Below, piece by piece: positions 7,959-16,856 of a DNA stretch of 60,145 nt. Positions within the stretch are counted from its first letter, which is position 1; each line of letters begins with the position of its first letter. Source of the DNA: Occallatibacter sp. GTDB lineage: Bacteria; Acidobacteriota; Terriglobia; Terriglobales; Acidobacteriaceae. Made by a program: the position numbers and the translations under genes. Location of the stretch: assembly GCA_017883405.1 (NCBI GenBank), contig JADGNO010000135.1:1-60145 (forward strand), read 5' to 3'. The notes below the pieces were generated by a model. It saw nothing but the letters and a program-made list of their open reading frames with translations, was not told the DNA's origin and ran no database searches.

Positions 7959-10900
7959 CTAGAATACTGTGATTTCCGCATATGGTATGAACTTTTGATT
8001 CTGCGCGGTTGAAAAATTGAAAAACGTCTCCTGTCGCACGCCGGCTGAAAACCGGATCGGATACTTCAGGGCGAGCGGCGTCGAACCATCGTGGAACATG
8101 TGGCTAAGCGGCCGCGAATAGGAAACGGAAAAGCTATTTTGCGTTGCGTCGTAGACGTGGAATCCTCTGACGCTGGAGTAAGAGCTTGAAAACTGCAGAT
8201 CCCAGTTGCGCTTCGGGATGAAATCGATGCTTCCAGCTGGGCGCAAGCTCTGCGCTATGCCGGAGCGGTTTTGATAGATTCGCCATGAGCGCACAAATTC
8301 CGCAATTGCTTTCACATCGAGCCGCTGAGAAAACTTGTGTTCAAAACCGACGTAAGAGGATGTGAAGTAATACTCTATGTGCGCGCTCCTGAACCACAAA
8401 TCGTCGACTCCCCATCCGGTTAGCAGCGCCGTCTTCCCCCAAGGCGCGCCTACTCGAAAGTCAACCTTCGCTGCAAGTTCGTGCGAGTTCTGTCCACTCT
8501 GAGTGAACGGGCCTGTTTCATGCATCAGAAACCCGGTGCCTGAAATTACGTTGAAGAACGAACTCGTTGACACATAGCTATACAGGCGAAAGAGATTCTG
8601 ATTCATGTCGTACGGATCCTTGGTGTCGCGCCGTATTGTTTCCTGAGCTCCGGCATTGAACGTCATCGCGTTGCTGCCAAGGCGAATCGTTGGGTTCAGC
8701 GAAAAATTGAAAGTTGAGTCAGTGGTATTGCGGTCGATAACTGAGTTCCTTATCGGCACCGAAATGGAACCTCGGGCATTGCGCATTTGAAAGAATCCGC
8801 CCGGCGCCAGCGCGCTACCGACAGGTAAATGAAGATGGAATGCGTCGGTCCACATCGTCTGAAACGATGAGCGTGGTGGCGGCAATTGAGCCGTGTCGGA
8901 GCTTGGCACAGCAAGTGCCGCGAGCGTTTTGGAGTCAAGAACGTAAACCGTCGGATCTTCAAAGATGGGCGTGGCGGAGAGATCAGAGATGACACTTAAA
9001 TGATGATTTACTCTCAACCCCTCTTCCGACGCGGTTTCCAGCAATCCCTGTTCGGCGGTTTGATCTTCACCACCTCCGTTCGTCGCTTGAGCAAATGCCG
9101 TGAGTGCCTCCCGGCTCTGGTGTTCCTGTCGAGCGACATTGGCTTTGGCCAACAAATATTGATAATTCTGCGTGCCATCTCCTGGATCGATAGCCGCCAG
9201 CTCGGCCTTCGCCTTGACTGTCTCGCCCAAAGCGAGATCGTCATTGGCCAGAGCGATGCGCACGTCAGCGTCCGGCGCACCTGCGGCCTTCGCTCGTCCC
9301 AAATAAGCCTCTGACAAGTCGTAATGATGCATTGAACTAAACAGGTTTGCAGCCTGAAGGTATTGAAGTCCGTTCGGGGGCGCCGTTTCACCAGCCTCGG
9401 CTTCCATCCAACCCAGTGCAAGCTGGCGCTCTGCATCGCTTTCCTGGCCGCGCTGCGCCATGATCTCGCCAATCGCCAAACGCACACTGATGCGATCGCT
9501 GCCAGCCGCGACAAGTGCCTTCTGGAACCTGTCCATCGCTGCGTTCTGATCGCCTAGCGTACTGAGAGCCTGCCCTGTTGAGATCAGGATTTCACTCATA
9601 TCCGATCCAGAATCCTCCGTCTGCCCAACTCCGCGCTGGGGCACTTTCGACAGCTGCGATAGAGCATGCTCTTCCGCTAGCCTCACATTGAGATAAGCTT
9701 TCTCTCGATCCTGGAGACTTGCATAGGACTGTGCGAGCCACGCGTAGAGCTGCGGGTTATCAGGTGAGTACTTTTCCGCAACTTCCAATTCAAGAATTGC
9801 GTCGTGGTAGCGATGCTCCGCAAAATATGTGCCTCCCAAGCCAATGTGAAGAGCGCCGTCGTTTGGCGTAAACTTCAAAGCGGCTTGATATTCGCGGACG
9901 GCCGACGTGAGCATACCAATGCGGCCATAAGCTGTGGCGCGAATTACATGAAGTCCAAGGGAGTCTCCGGACGCTCGTTCTGCCAAGTTTGCTTCTCTGA
10001 TAGCTTCGTCAGGCTTGCGCAATCCTAAATCGGCATAGGCCAGTCCCATGTGCGCCTCACCGTTGTTCGGCTCTCGTTTGAGAGCAGCCTCAAAGTCTGC
10101 AGCAGCCAGCTGGGATCGACGAAGATCGTTCAAAACAAATCCGCGATTGACGTAAGCCGTCACCGCATTGGAGTTCCGATTAATGGCCTCAGTAAAGTCC
10201 GCAACCGCCCGTTCGTTTTCTCCCCGACTCTTATGAACGTAGCCGGCGAGAAGAGGAATATCCACCTCCTTGGGCAATACATCCCAGTACTTGGAGGTAA
10301 GTGCGAGAAGATCATTTTCTCTTCTGAGAAGAAGAAGATCGTAGCCCAAATAGACAACTACTTCGCGATCGTCAGGTAGCACTTTGATAGCTTTTTGAGC
10401 TACTTCTTCTGATTCCTGGTATTTGCCTGTAAGCCGGAGATACCTTTCGGTCTCGCGCAGAATTTTAGGCTTGTCTTCCATCGATTCAGACACGCGGCTC
10501 TGCCATTGCCCGGCCAGAGTGAGGTTATGCGCCTCAATTCCAGCGTTAATACCTCCAGCTACAATGAGCGCATTTTGCGGGTATAACTCATAGCCTTTGC
10601 TATAACTGGCCTGAGCTTTGCTGTATTGGTGTAACGCCGTGAAGAGATCGCCCAGCGCAAGATACGGCACGTGCGACGAAGGGTCTACCTTTTCTAAATG
10701 CTCGAAATACTTCTGCGCATCCTGGCCATGGCCAACCTCGCGCGACGCATACCCAAGGGAGGTCAGAGCTAATCGATTATCCGGATCGCTTGCGAGAACC
10801 TGCTTATACACAACAATGGCCTCGTCTGTATGGCCAAGTTTCATCAGGATGTCGCCGTTAAGCTGCAAATTCTGCCGATCATGGCTCATTCTGAGAGCCT

Positions 10901-12206
10901 CATGTACGTCGGCAAGCGCTCCCTCGGGATCGCCCGCGGCGAGTTTGATTGACGATCGAAGGTGCAGGAATTGTTCTCGTTCGGGTCCCGAGCCGTCCAA
11001 GGCATTGATTTCGGCCTGCGCAGTCGCTACCTGCTGCTTCGCCGCTGCGTCGTCTTCCAGGCTTTGTTCGAGAGCTGCCAGGTCCATGTGCAATTGGATG
11101 CCATACAACGGGCCCTCAGCTGGATGGTCAGGCAAGACCTTCAAGGCCGCAGTAAACTCCTTGACGGCATCGCCACCGCGGTCCTCCAACTCTGCAATTT
11201 CGCCCTTGATTGCGTGCAGCCGATAATAGTTGGCATCAAGTGTTGAGGCGCGCTTAAGAAATGGACTAGCCTCGTCAATGGAGCCCGCGGCAACTTCCGC
11301 CTGCGCTGCGGAAAGCTGCAGCGTCATGTCTTTCGGCTCCTCATTGGCTGCGCGCGCAAAGAGCCGCGCTGACTCAGCAAGCTCCCCGGCAATCTGGTAA
11401 GTGTATGCCAGTTCGGCCGTCACGTCAGGCTTGGGATTGCGAATCGATTTAAGCACCGCGATCGCCTGGGCATAATTTCCTGTGTCGCGGTAGTAGCCCG
11501 CTACCGCTCGCTGAATTTCAGGGCTATTTGGTGCGCGTCGCTCGGCGAGTTCGAGAAAGTGGTTCGCCAAGTCAATCTGGTTCGTTTGGTGGTAGGAGAG
11601 CGACAGCAACAGTTCCGCGCGCGCATCGGGATTAACTTTCTCCGCGCGGTTTAGCCAATCGATCGCGTCAGAGTAGTTCTTCGACCGCATGGAAATCTCC
11701 CCAAGCATCGTGAGATCGCCAGTGCGGTTCGGGTTGGACGCAACCGCCTGCTTGAGAATGCGCTCGGCTTCATCAGTCCGCCCCATCAAGTTGTAAACCT
11801 GAGCAAGGCCCGATTGCGCGTCGAGGTCCGAAGGATTCAGACGAAGACCGTGTGCATAGGCATCCACCGATTGCTGGTACTTGCCGTCAAGCCGCGCCGC
11901 GTAGCCGAGCATAAACCATATCTGCGGATCGTTGGGCGCGGCTTGCGCAGCTCGCTGCGCGTAGTCAAGCGCGCGCGCGTAATCCCTTTGCTTGAGAGCA
12001 GTCTCTGCCGCACGACCTAGCCGCGCATTTTCGATATTCGATCCCCATCCCAAAGATTGTCCCTGCTTCTTTGCACTGCCAGAAGGAGCTTGAGAACCTT
12101 GCGAAGCGTCAGGTCCCACTTGGTAGACTTGCGCGCGAACAATACACGCTACCAAAGCGAACACGCATACCATCGCGACCTTCAAGAAACCGTGTCTAGC
12201 AATCAA
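7959..12206 (-). CDS. Giant TPR protein with C-terminal outer-membrane beta barrel (BcsC/PelB/PgaA-like)
   Basis: 1415 residues. The TTG start at 12206 has GGTGA upstream and gives a complete signal peptide (basic n-region, cleavage near CIVRA-Q); an internal ATG at 12173 would lose the charges. From about residue 50 to 1040 there are tandem TPR units in quick succession. The last ~300 residues are rich in alternating aromatic/polar strands and end in ...YAEITVF, with the terminal Phe typical of Bam-inserted barrels. The same layout occurs in BcsC, PelB and PgaA, which guide a polysaccharide through the periplasm and outer membrane. No matching synthase is next to it. Sequence similarity to any one of these families cannot be judged by eye. 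Confidence 0.8.
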   Translation of the reverse strand: MIARHGFLKVAMVCVFALVACIVRAQVYQVGPDASQGSQAPSGSAKKQGQSLGWGSNIENARLGRAAETALKQRDYARALDYAQRAAQAAPNDPQIWFMLGYAARLDGKYQQSVDAYAHGLRLNPSDLDAQSGLAQVYNLMGRTDEAERILKQAVASNPNRTGDLTMLGEISMRSKNYSDAIDWLNRAEKVNPDARAELLLSLSYHQTNQIDLANHFLELAERRAPNSPEIQRAVAGYYRDTGNYAQAIAVLKSIRNPKPDVTAELAYTYQIAGELAESARLFARAANEEPKDMTLQLSAAQAEVAAGSIDEASPFLKRASTLDANYYRLHAIKGEIAELEDRGGDAVKEFTAALKVLPDHPAEGPLYGIQLHMDLAALEQSLEDDAAAKQQVATAQAEINALDGSGPEREQFLHLRSSIKLAAGDPEGALADVHEALRMSHDRQNLQLNGDILMKLGHTDEAIVVYKQVLASDPDNRLALTSLGYASREVGHGQDAQKYFEHLEKVDPSSHVPYLALGDLFTALHQYSKAQASYSKGYELYPQNALIVAGGINAGIEAHNLTLAGQWQSRVSESMEDKPKILRETERYLRLTGKYQESEEVAQKAIKVLPDDREVVVYLGYDLLLLRRENDLLALTSKYWDVLPKEVDIPLLAGYVHKSRGENERAVADFTEAINRNSNAVTAYVNRGFVLNDLRRSQLAAADFEAALKREPNNGEAHMGLAYADLGLRKPDEAIREANLAERASGDSLGLHVIRATAYGRIGMLTSAVREYQAALKFTPNDGALHIGLGGTYFAEHRYHDAILELEVAEKYSPDNPQLYAWLAQSYASLQDREKAYLNVRLAEEHALSQLSKVPQRGVGQTEDSGSDMSEILISTGQALSTLGDQNAAMDRFQKALVAAGSDRISVRLAIGEIMAQRGQESDAERQLALGWMEAEAGETAPPNGLQYLQAANLFSSMHHYDLSEAYLGRAKAAGAPDADVRIALANDDLALGETVKAKAELAAIDPGDGTQNYQYLLAKANVARQEHQSREALTAFAQATNGGGEDQTAEQGLLETASEEGLRVNHHLSVISDLSATPIFEDPTVYVLDSKTLAALAVPSSDTAQLPPPRSSFQTMWTDAFHLHLPVGSALAPGGFFQMRNARGSISVPIRNSVIDRNTTDSTFNFSLNPTIRLGSNAMTFNAGAQETIRRDTKDPYDMNQNLFRLYSYVSTSSFFNVISGTGFLMHETGPFTQSGQNSHELAAKVDFRVGAPWGKTALLTGWGVDDLWFRSAHIEYYFTSSYVGFEHKFSQRLDVKAIAEFVRSWRIYQNRSGIAQSLRPAGSIDFIPKRNWDLQFSSSYSSVRGFHVYDATQNSFSVSYSRPLSHMFHDGSTPLALKYPIRFSAGVRQETFFNFSTAQNQKFIPYAEITVF

Positions 12207-12503
12207 GTCAAGTCACCGAGCTTCGAATTCTAGTTATAGGGTGGGATGCCCACAGCATTAACTCTGTTGTATGTTGCGGGTACAACGGTGCAAACTCGAA
12301 CTTAGAGCGAATAAATCAGACTTGCATCTATAAAGAATTGCTTTCTAGGCAACCCTAAAGGACATTGGTTAATCGAATGAATGGTGCAAGGTCAGAACTT
12401 GGACCCCGCAAGTACAGGTAGTAACGCGGTTGCCAACCAGCGCTGCGCCACCATTAATCCAACATTCAAATTCTGAATACTACGGTTTTTTCGAGAGGCA
12501 AGC
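12207..12503. promoter_or_regulatory. Divergent intergenic region, likely containing both promoters
   Basis: These 297 bases separate the minus-strand TPR-porin operon from the plus-strand GT-C operon, so both promoters should lie here. The only palindrome I noticed is GTGGGATGCCCAC (12241-12253), 35 bases before the TPR-porin start, a possible operator. I could not assign a well-spaced -35/-10 pair for either direction. Confidence 0.4.
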
Positions 12504-14252
12504 GTGAAGAAATCCGAGCCCCTTGAATCTTGGGAGCGGCCGATACCCCTCAGCCTGCTGTTCATGGTTGCGTTGGCGGTTCATCTTCCTCTTCTCCTGA
12601 TGAAGTTGCCGCTGCAGTCCTACGACACGAACTTCCACATCTTCTTCTCATCGCATTATGTCGACCACTGGTTCGATCCGTGGAATACGAAATGGTTTGC
12701 AGGCTTTAGCCAAGCCACGTATCCGCCGATGCCGCATTACTGGATCGCAGTACTTTCGCGGATCATGGGATTGGACCTGGCCTACATGGCTGTCCAGATG
12801 ATTGCCATTTTGCTTCTCGTGGTGGGCGTTTATCGGTTTTCGCTGCTATGGGTCAGACCGCGCGCAGCGTCGATTGCGGCCTTGGCAAGTATCTTCCTTG
12901 GCTCTGAGAGCTTTCTCATCTATAACGCCGGGCAGTTACCAACCACCACTGCTGCGCCGCTCTATCTCATCGCGCTTCCGTTTCTATACGAGTGGCTGAG
13001 GCATGGTCATGGACGGCCATTCATCAAAGCCACTGTGCTTTTTATTGCCGCCGCTGCAGGCCACCATCTGACGCTTCTCTTCGGATCTTTCATCTTCGCG
13101 CTTCCAGTTGTGGGACTTGCTTTGCTTGATCGCCGCGATGGCGAGAGTACTTCAGCGTCGCTTATCCTCGGCCGCGCAATCGCGATCGTGTCAGCAGTCA
13201 GTGTGATCATCGGCGTCGTACTGCTTCCGTTCTGGCTCTCGCTTCTTCATCATCCGATCGACCAGACTACGATTCCCCATGCCAGCCGCGCGAATTTCAT
13301 TCTCAGTCCCGAGTGGGGCCTCAATTACTTCATCCTTCCCTACGGCGCCCTGATTCTTGCCGTCCCGTTCATCTTCATCCGCGGTTCGAGCGAAACCCGG
13401 CTCCGCCCTTTGTTGTTTGGCTTCTGGGTGACATTCATCCTCGGCCTGGGTGGGACCACGCCTTTGGGTCATTGGCTGCTGGGGCATGCGTTTGAAGTGC
13501 TCACCATGGAGCGATTCAGTTACTGGGCGGGCCTGCTCGCGCTACCGTTTGTCGGATTGCTGAGCGTGAAACTCATCGACAGGTTTCGCTTTTGGGCGGT
13601 CGGTAGCCTGGCGGTCATGGCTGTCTGGACCTGCGCAATGGGAGTTGCGTGGGGCACTTATCGCATCACGAATGCGCGTGACGTCAACGTCAATGTAGTT
13701 GCAGATTGGCTCAATCGGGGCGGCCATGATCAATACCGGTACTTCACCCTTGGATTCGGCAACAGCATTTCGCGTCTCGCCGTGATGACAGATGCAAGCA
13801 GCGTGGACGGCGAATGGTATACCGGACGCCTGCTGCCAGAACTTACTCGCTACGGCGGCGCTTCACTTACTCAGGCAAAGTACTTTGGCACTGCGGGTCT
13901 GGAATCGCTGCGCGCCATCATGATGCACGCTGACAAGTACGGCTTGAAGTGGATCTTCTCGAACGATCCTTACTATGATCCGCTCCTATCCTTGGCAGGA
14001 TGGCGCCCGGTCGATTACCTGGATAACAAAACAATCACAGTGTGGGCCAAAGACGGCGTGCCGCCGGCCATGCCTGTAAATGTGGCGCAAAGACCTCCAA
14101 GATGGCAAGGCCTTATCTGGGGTACATTGCCATTCGGTAGCAGCATTTTGGCCATCCTTGTCTTCCTGATCCCAGAAAGAAGACGGAAGCAAACGCGTGC
14201 TGAATATCCCATGTCCGAAGATGAAGTAGAAACTCAGAGGGTGGCATCGTGA
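12504..14252 (+). CDS. GT-C fold membrane glycosyltransferase-like protein
   Basis: 582 residues with about 11-12 hydrophobic segments. The first membrane helix is followed by a loop with YDTNFH and a long WFDPWNTKWFAGF stretch, where GT-C enzymes carry their catalytic Asp. The family resembles the membrane proteins labelled 6-pyruvoyl-tetrahydropterin-synthase-related in databases, which belong to the GT39/GT-C fold group. Its donor would be a polyprenyl-phosphate sugar made by one of the GT2 enzymes. The C-terminal part after about residue 400 is soluble and probably periplasmic. It overlaps the next gene by a GTGA, implying translational coupling. Confidence 0.7.
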   Translation: MKKSEPLESWERPIPLSLLFMVALAVHLPLLLMKLPLQSYDTNFHIFFSSHYVDHWFDPWNTKWFAGFSQATYPPMPHYWIAVLSRIMGLDLAYMAVQMIAILLLVVGVYRFSLLWVRPRAASIAALASIFLGSESFLIYNAGQLPTTTAAPLYLIALPFLYEWLRHGHGRPFIKATVLFIAAAAGHHLTLLFGSFIFALPVVGLALLDRRDGESTSASLILGRAIAIVSAVSVIIGVVLLPFWLSLLHHPIDQTTIPHASRANFILSPEWGLNYFILPYGALILAVPFIFIRGSSETRLRPLLFGFWVTFILGLGGTTPLGHWLLGHAFEVLTMERFSYWAGLLALPFVGLLSVKLIDRFRFWAVGSLAVMAVWTCAMGVAWGTYRITNARDVNVNVVADWLNRGGHDQYRYFTLGFGNSISRLAVMTDASSVDGEWYTGRLLPELTRYGGASLTQAKYFGTAGLESLRAIMMHADKYGLKWIFSNDPYYDPLLSLAGWRPVDYLDNKTITVWAKDGVPPAMPVNVAQRPPRWQGLIWGTLPFGSSILAILVFLIPERRRKQTRAEYPMSEDEVETQRVAS

Positions 14253-15376
14253 AGAAGGGTGGATTACTCGCGCTTTCACTGGCCATTGCAACTGTGGCCC
14301 TGATCGTAATCGGGTGTGTGTGGCCTGTGCAGGCCGCGCTCCCTTTCATTATCCAGAAGCCCCTCCTCACCTCATCTTCAACTCCGGAAGCCGCAGTTCA
14401 GGTTCTGGGACAGGAAATCCAGGCCCACAACTGGGCGAAAGCCTATGAGGCCTTCGCCAACAAAGCTCAATTTACTGAGCCGGAGTTCGAGCTGGATCTT
14501 ACCGGATACACCACTAACCTGCGAACTTATTCGACGCTGGATCATTTCAAGGCTTGGCCGCTTCATGCCTCGGCTGACGAAGCCGATATCCGCTTGGAAC
14601 TGGATTGGGCCACGGTAGTTGGCACATCGGTGATGACGCGCGATTTGCATGTCGTGAGAACCGGCGATCATTGGAACGTCAATTGGCCGCTTACCAAGCA
14701 GCCCATAGTTCCCCCGCAAGTGATTCCCGTGAATTATCTTCGCTGGGATGTGATCTACCGCGGGGCCGGAGACGACTGGGGAGCGCAGGATGTGAATGCG
14801 CCATCGGTTCGCATTATCGACATGCATCCCGTGCAGCGAGCAGACGGCGTTGTCGTGATGGGTGAATTACTGAACGACGACGTTGTGCCGGCGTATGTGT
14901 CGATGTCAGCTATTTTGCAGGCAAAAGATAAATCACCAATTGCGAAGGAAGAAGCCTTCGACAAAATCTCCCACGTTCTGCTGCCCAAGCAAATAACTCC
15001 ATTTCTCATTCAGTTTCCCGACGTTCGGCTGTCTCAGGTAGACAGCATCGACATGAAACCCTTCTCCATCTTGGTGCCGGCGTCAGCGGATCCCGTTATC
15101 GCGATTGATAACGAAAAGTTCAACCCTTCACCGAATGCCTCCTTGACCGGCCAACTCATCAATCAGAGCGGACAAGTGGTGAATGTCGCACATGTTCTTG
15201 GGACGCTCTATGACAAGAGTGGGCAGTTGGTGTGGGTCGTGGACCAATACGTCGACAGCGCCCTTTTACCGCAAACTCCCGTTGCATTCAACATCCAGAT
15301 TCCCGACGATATCGCGAAGAAAGTCAGCACCGAACGCACGGTTGTTGCAACTTTCAGCTTCGGAGGATTGCTGTGA
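14249..15376 (+). CDS. Membrane-anchored/exported protein, NTF2-like plus FxLYD-like domains, function unknown
   Basis: 375 residues from a GTG that overlaps the preceding stop. The N-terminus has one hydrophobic helix (residues 8-30). Residues 45-145 (TPEAAVQVLGQEIQAHNW...) look like an NTF2-like or DUF4878-type domain. After about residue 190 come two beta modules of the type G.l.N......v.v.a.l.D..g, resembling FxLYD/DUF3426. None of these has known catalysis; such domains usually sit in periplasmic accessory proteins. It is the first of three exported proteins joined by GTGA overlaps and lies between a GT-C and a GT2 enzyme, so a role in assembling the same glycan is inferred. Confidence 0.65.
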   Translation: MKKGGLLALSLAIATVALIVIGCVWPVQAALPFIIQKPLLTSSSTPEAAVQVLGQEIQAHNWAKAYEAFANKAQFTEPEFELDLTGYTTNLRTYSTLDHFKAWPLHASADEADIRLELDWATVVGTSVMTRDLHVVRTGDHWNVNWPLTKQPIVPPQVIPVNYLRWDVIYRGAGDDWGAQDVNAPSVRIIDMHPVQRADGVVVMGELLNDDVVPAYVSMSAILQAKDKSPIAKEEAFDKISHVLLPKQITPFLIQFPDVRLSQVDSIDMKPFSILVPASADPVIAIDNEKFNPSPNASLTGQLINQSGQVVNVAHVLGTLYDKSGQLVWVVDQYVDSALLPQTPVAFNIQIPDDIAKKVSTERTVVATFSFGGLL

Positions 15377-16242
15377 AGGCAATACTCACATTGTTGGCAG
15401 CAAGCCTCCTCCTGGCAAAGTTACAAGCGGCCTGGGCGCAGGAAGAAACCCTTAGGCTACCAAAGAGCATCGAAGCAGGGAGCGCCTTTTTAATCGAGCA
15501 CTCTGGAGGCGGAGAGGGCACTTTGTACATCGTCGGTCCAAGCCAGGTGCTGAAACGTGATGTAAAGGCGGAAGGTGCTGTGTACTTTCCGGCCAGGTCC
15601 CTCTATGACGCCGGCCACTATAACGTCATCTTTACTCAAGCATCGGGAACAAAGTCGGGCTCGTTTGACGTGGCGCCGATCAGTGCGCCGGACAAGCTGA
15701 GCTTTTTTGCCAACCCCTCGCGGCTTCCTATCGGGGTCAAACATGGCATTACCGGAGCAGTTTATGTCTTTGACGCGTACGGCAACTTGATTACTGCTCC
15801 CACCCCTGTGTCCTTTGAGTTGTCCAGTCCGTCAGGCGGGATACAGAAGGATCGTGCGACGACCAGCATTGGAAGAGCCTGGACAGAGATGGACTCAACG
15901 AGTCAGCAAGGAAGCGGAAAATTTGTGGCCCAGGTTGGTGAACTCAAAAGCGAGAGAATCATCCGGCAGGTTCCGGGCGATCCCTGCACCTTGAAAATGA
16001 ATGCGCAGCAAGCGGGGCAGCAGGTGCAACTGCAAACTGAGCCCGTGCGCGACTGCAGCGGCAATGCTATTCCAGATGGGACGATCGTAACGTTCACTGA
16101 GACATATGCCGGCGGCCAGTCCACGGTCGATGTCCCTCTCAAGCGAGACGTCGCCGAGGTAAAACTGCCTCTCCATAGCGGCGCAAAGTTTACGGTCGCG
16201 AGCGGAGTTGTTTTGGGAAACCAGATTGGCTGGCAAAAGTGA
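15373..16242 (+). CDS. Exported Ig-like (invasin Big_1-type) repeat protein
   Basis: 289 residues from the GTG at 15373, which overlaps the stop of the upstream gene; the frame is open further upstream but that is coding shadow. A signal peptide (MKAILTLLAASLLLAKLQAA, then WAQ) precedes two or three Ig-like beta domains. One reads ITGAVYVFDAYGNLITAPTP and another DCSGNAIPDGTIVTFTE, both typical of Big_1/bacterial Ig-like folds in which a D.yGN..p.g.v.f pattern recurs. It probably binds or bridges in the periplasm or at the cell surface. Second gene of the GTGA chain. Confidence 0.7.
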   Translation: MKAILTLLAASLLLAKLQAAWAQEETLRLPKSIEAGSAFLIEHSGGGEGTLYIVGPSQVLKRDVKAEGAVYFPARSLYDAGHYNVIFTQASGTKSGSFDVAPISAPDKLSFFANPSRLPIGVKHGITGAVYVFDAYGNLITAPTPVSFELSSPSGGIQKDRATTSIGRAWTEMDSTSQQGSGKFVAQVGELKSERIIRQVPGDPCTLKMNAQQAGQQVQLQTEPVRDCSGNAIPDGTIVTFTETYAGGQSTVDVPLKRDVAEVKLPLHSGAKFTVASGVVLGNQIGWQK

Positions 16243-16763
16243 AAATGCTCGGGCGTTCTGCAATCGCCGGCGTATGGTTCGCGTTGGCCTCAGGTCTGGT
16301 GGCCGCACAGCCCGCAGTGCAGGTTGATGCTTCTCAAGTTCAAGGCCCGCGGCCACTGGAAGAGCAGACGAAGACCGCGGCGATACGCGGCTATCTCAAG
16401 TCCTGGCAAAGCATGAGCGGCGCGTTCGAGCAAAACCGCATTGACCTTCTCGATGCCGACTTCGTTGGTGCCGCGAAAGAAAAGATGGCCGATACCATCG
16501 GTGAACAGATCAAGCTCGGCATTCAAACGCGCTACCAGGATCGCTCTCACCATATTCAATTCGTTTTCTACTCACCTGAGGGATTATCGATCGAGCTGAT
16601 AGATCAGGTGGAATACGATGTGCAAGTTATCGATCATGGCAAGCCGATTTCAACCGTGCCAACCAGCGCGCGCTACATCGTAGTGATGACGCCCTCTGAA
16701 ACTCAATGGAGTGTGCGTGTCATGCAGGCAGATTCCCAGGGCAATCGTTCACCGGGGACCTGA
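16239..16763 (+). CDS. Small exported protein, unknown function
   Basis: 174 residues from a GTG that overlaps the preceding stop. A Sec signal peptide ends near ALASGLVAA-QP. The mature part begins with a Gln/Pro-rich stretch, then residues 40-165 form an alpha+beta domain (IRGYLKSWQSMSGAFEQNR ... RYIVVMTPSETQWSVRVMQ) that could be NTF2/SnoaL-like. No catalytic residues are recognisable. Third exported protein in the GTGA-coupled chain; its small size suggests an accessory partner of the two proteins before it. Confidence 0.65.
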   Translation: MKMLGRSAIAGVWFALASGLVAAQPAVQVDASQVQGPRPLEEQTKTAAIRGYLKSWQSMSGAFEQNRIDLLDADFVGAAKEKMADTIGEQIKLGIQTRYQDRSHHIQFVFYSPEGLSIELIDQVEYDVQVIDHGKPISTVPTSARYIVVMTPSETQWSVRVMQADSQGNRSPGT

Positions 16764-16844
16764 GCAAGTGCCGGACAGCAAGCCAACGGACGACAGCAAG
16801 AATGAACTCAAATCAAACTAGGCGCCAGATCGCGGCCGATGTCT

Positions 16845-16850
16845 AAGGAG
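16845..16850 (+). promoter_or_regulatory. Ribosome binding site deciding the GT2 start
   Basis: AAGGAG lies six bases before ATG 16857. It falls inside the longer reading frame that begins at 16839, so the downstream ATG is the likely start. Confidence 0.6.
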
Positions 16851-16856
16851 TTGACG

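Noticed and set aside
15232-15372. A longer N-terminus for the Ig-like exported protein
   Set aside because: It would overlap the upstream gene by 145 bases and hide the signal peptide; the GTG at 15373 gives a standard overlap and signal sequence.
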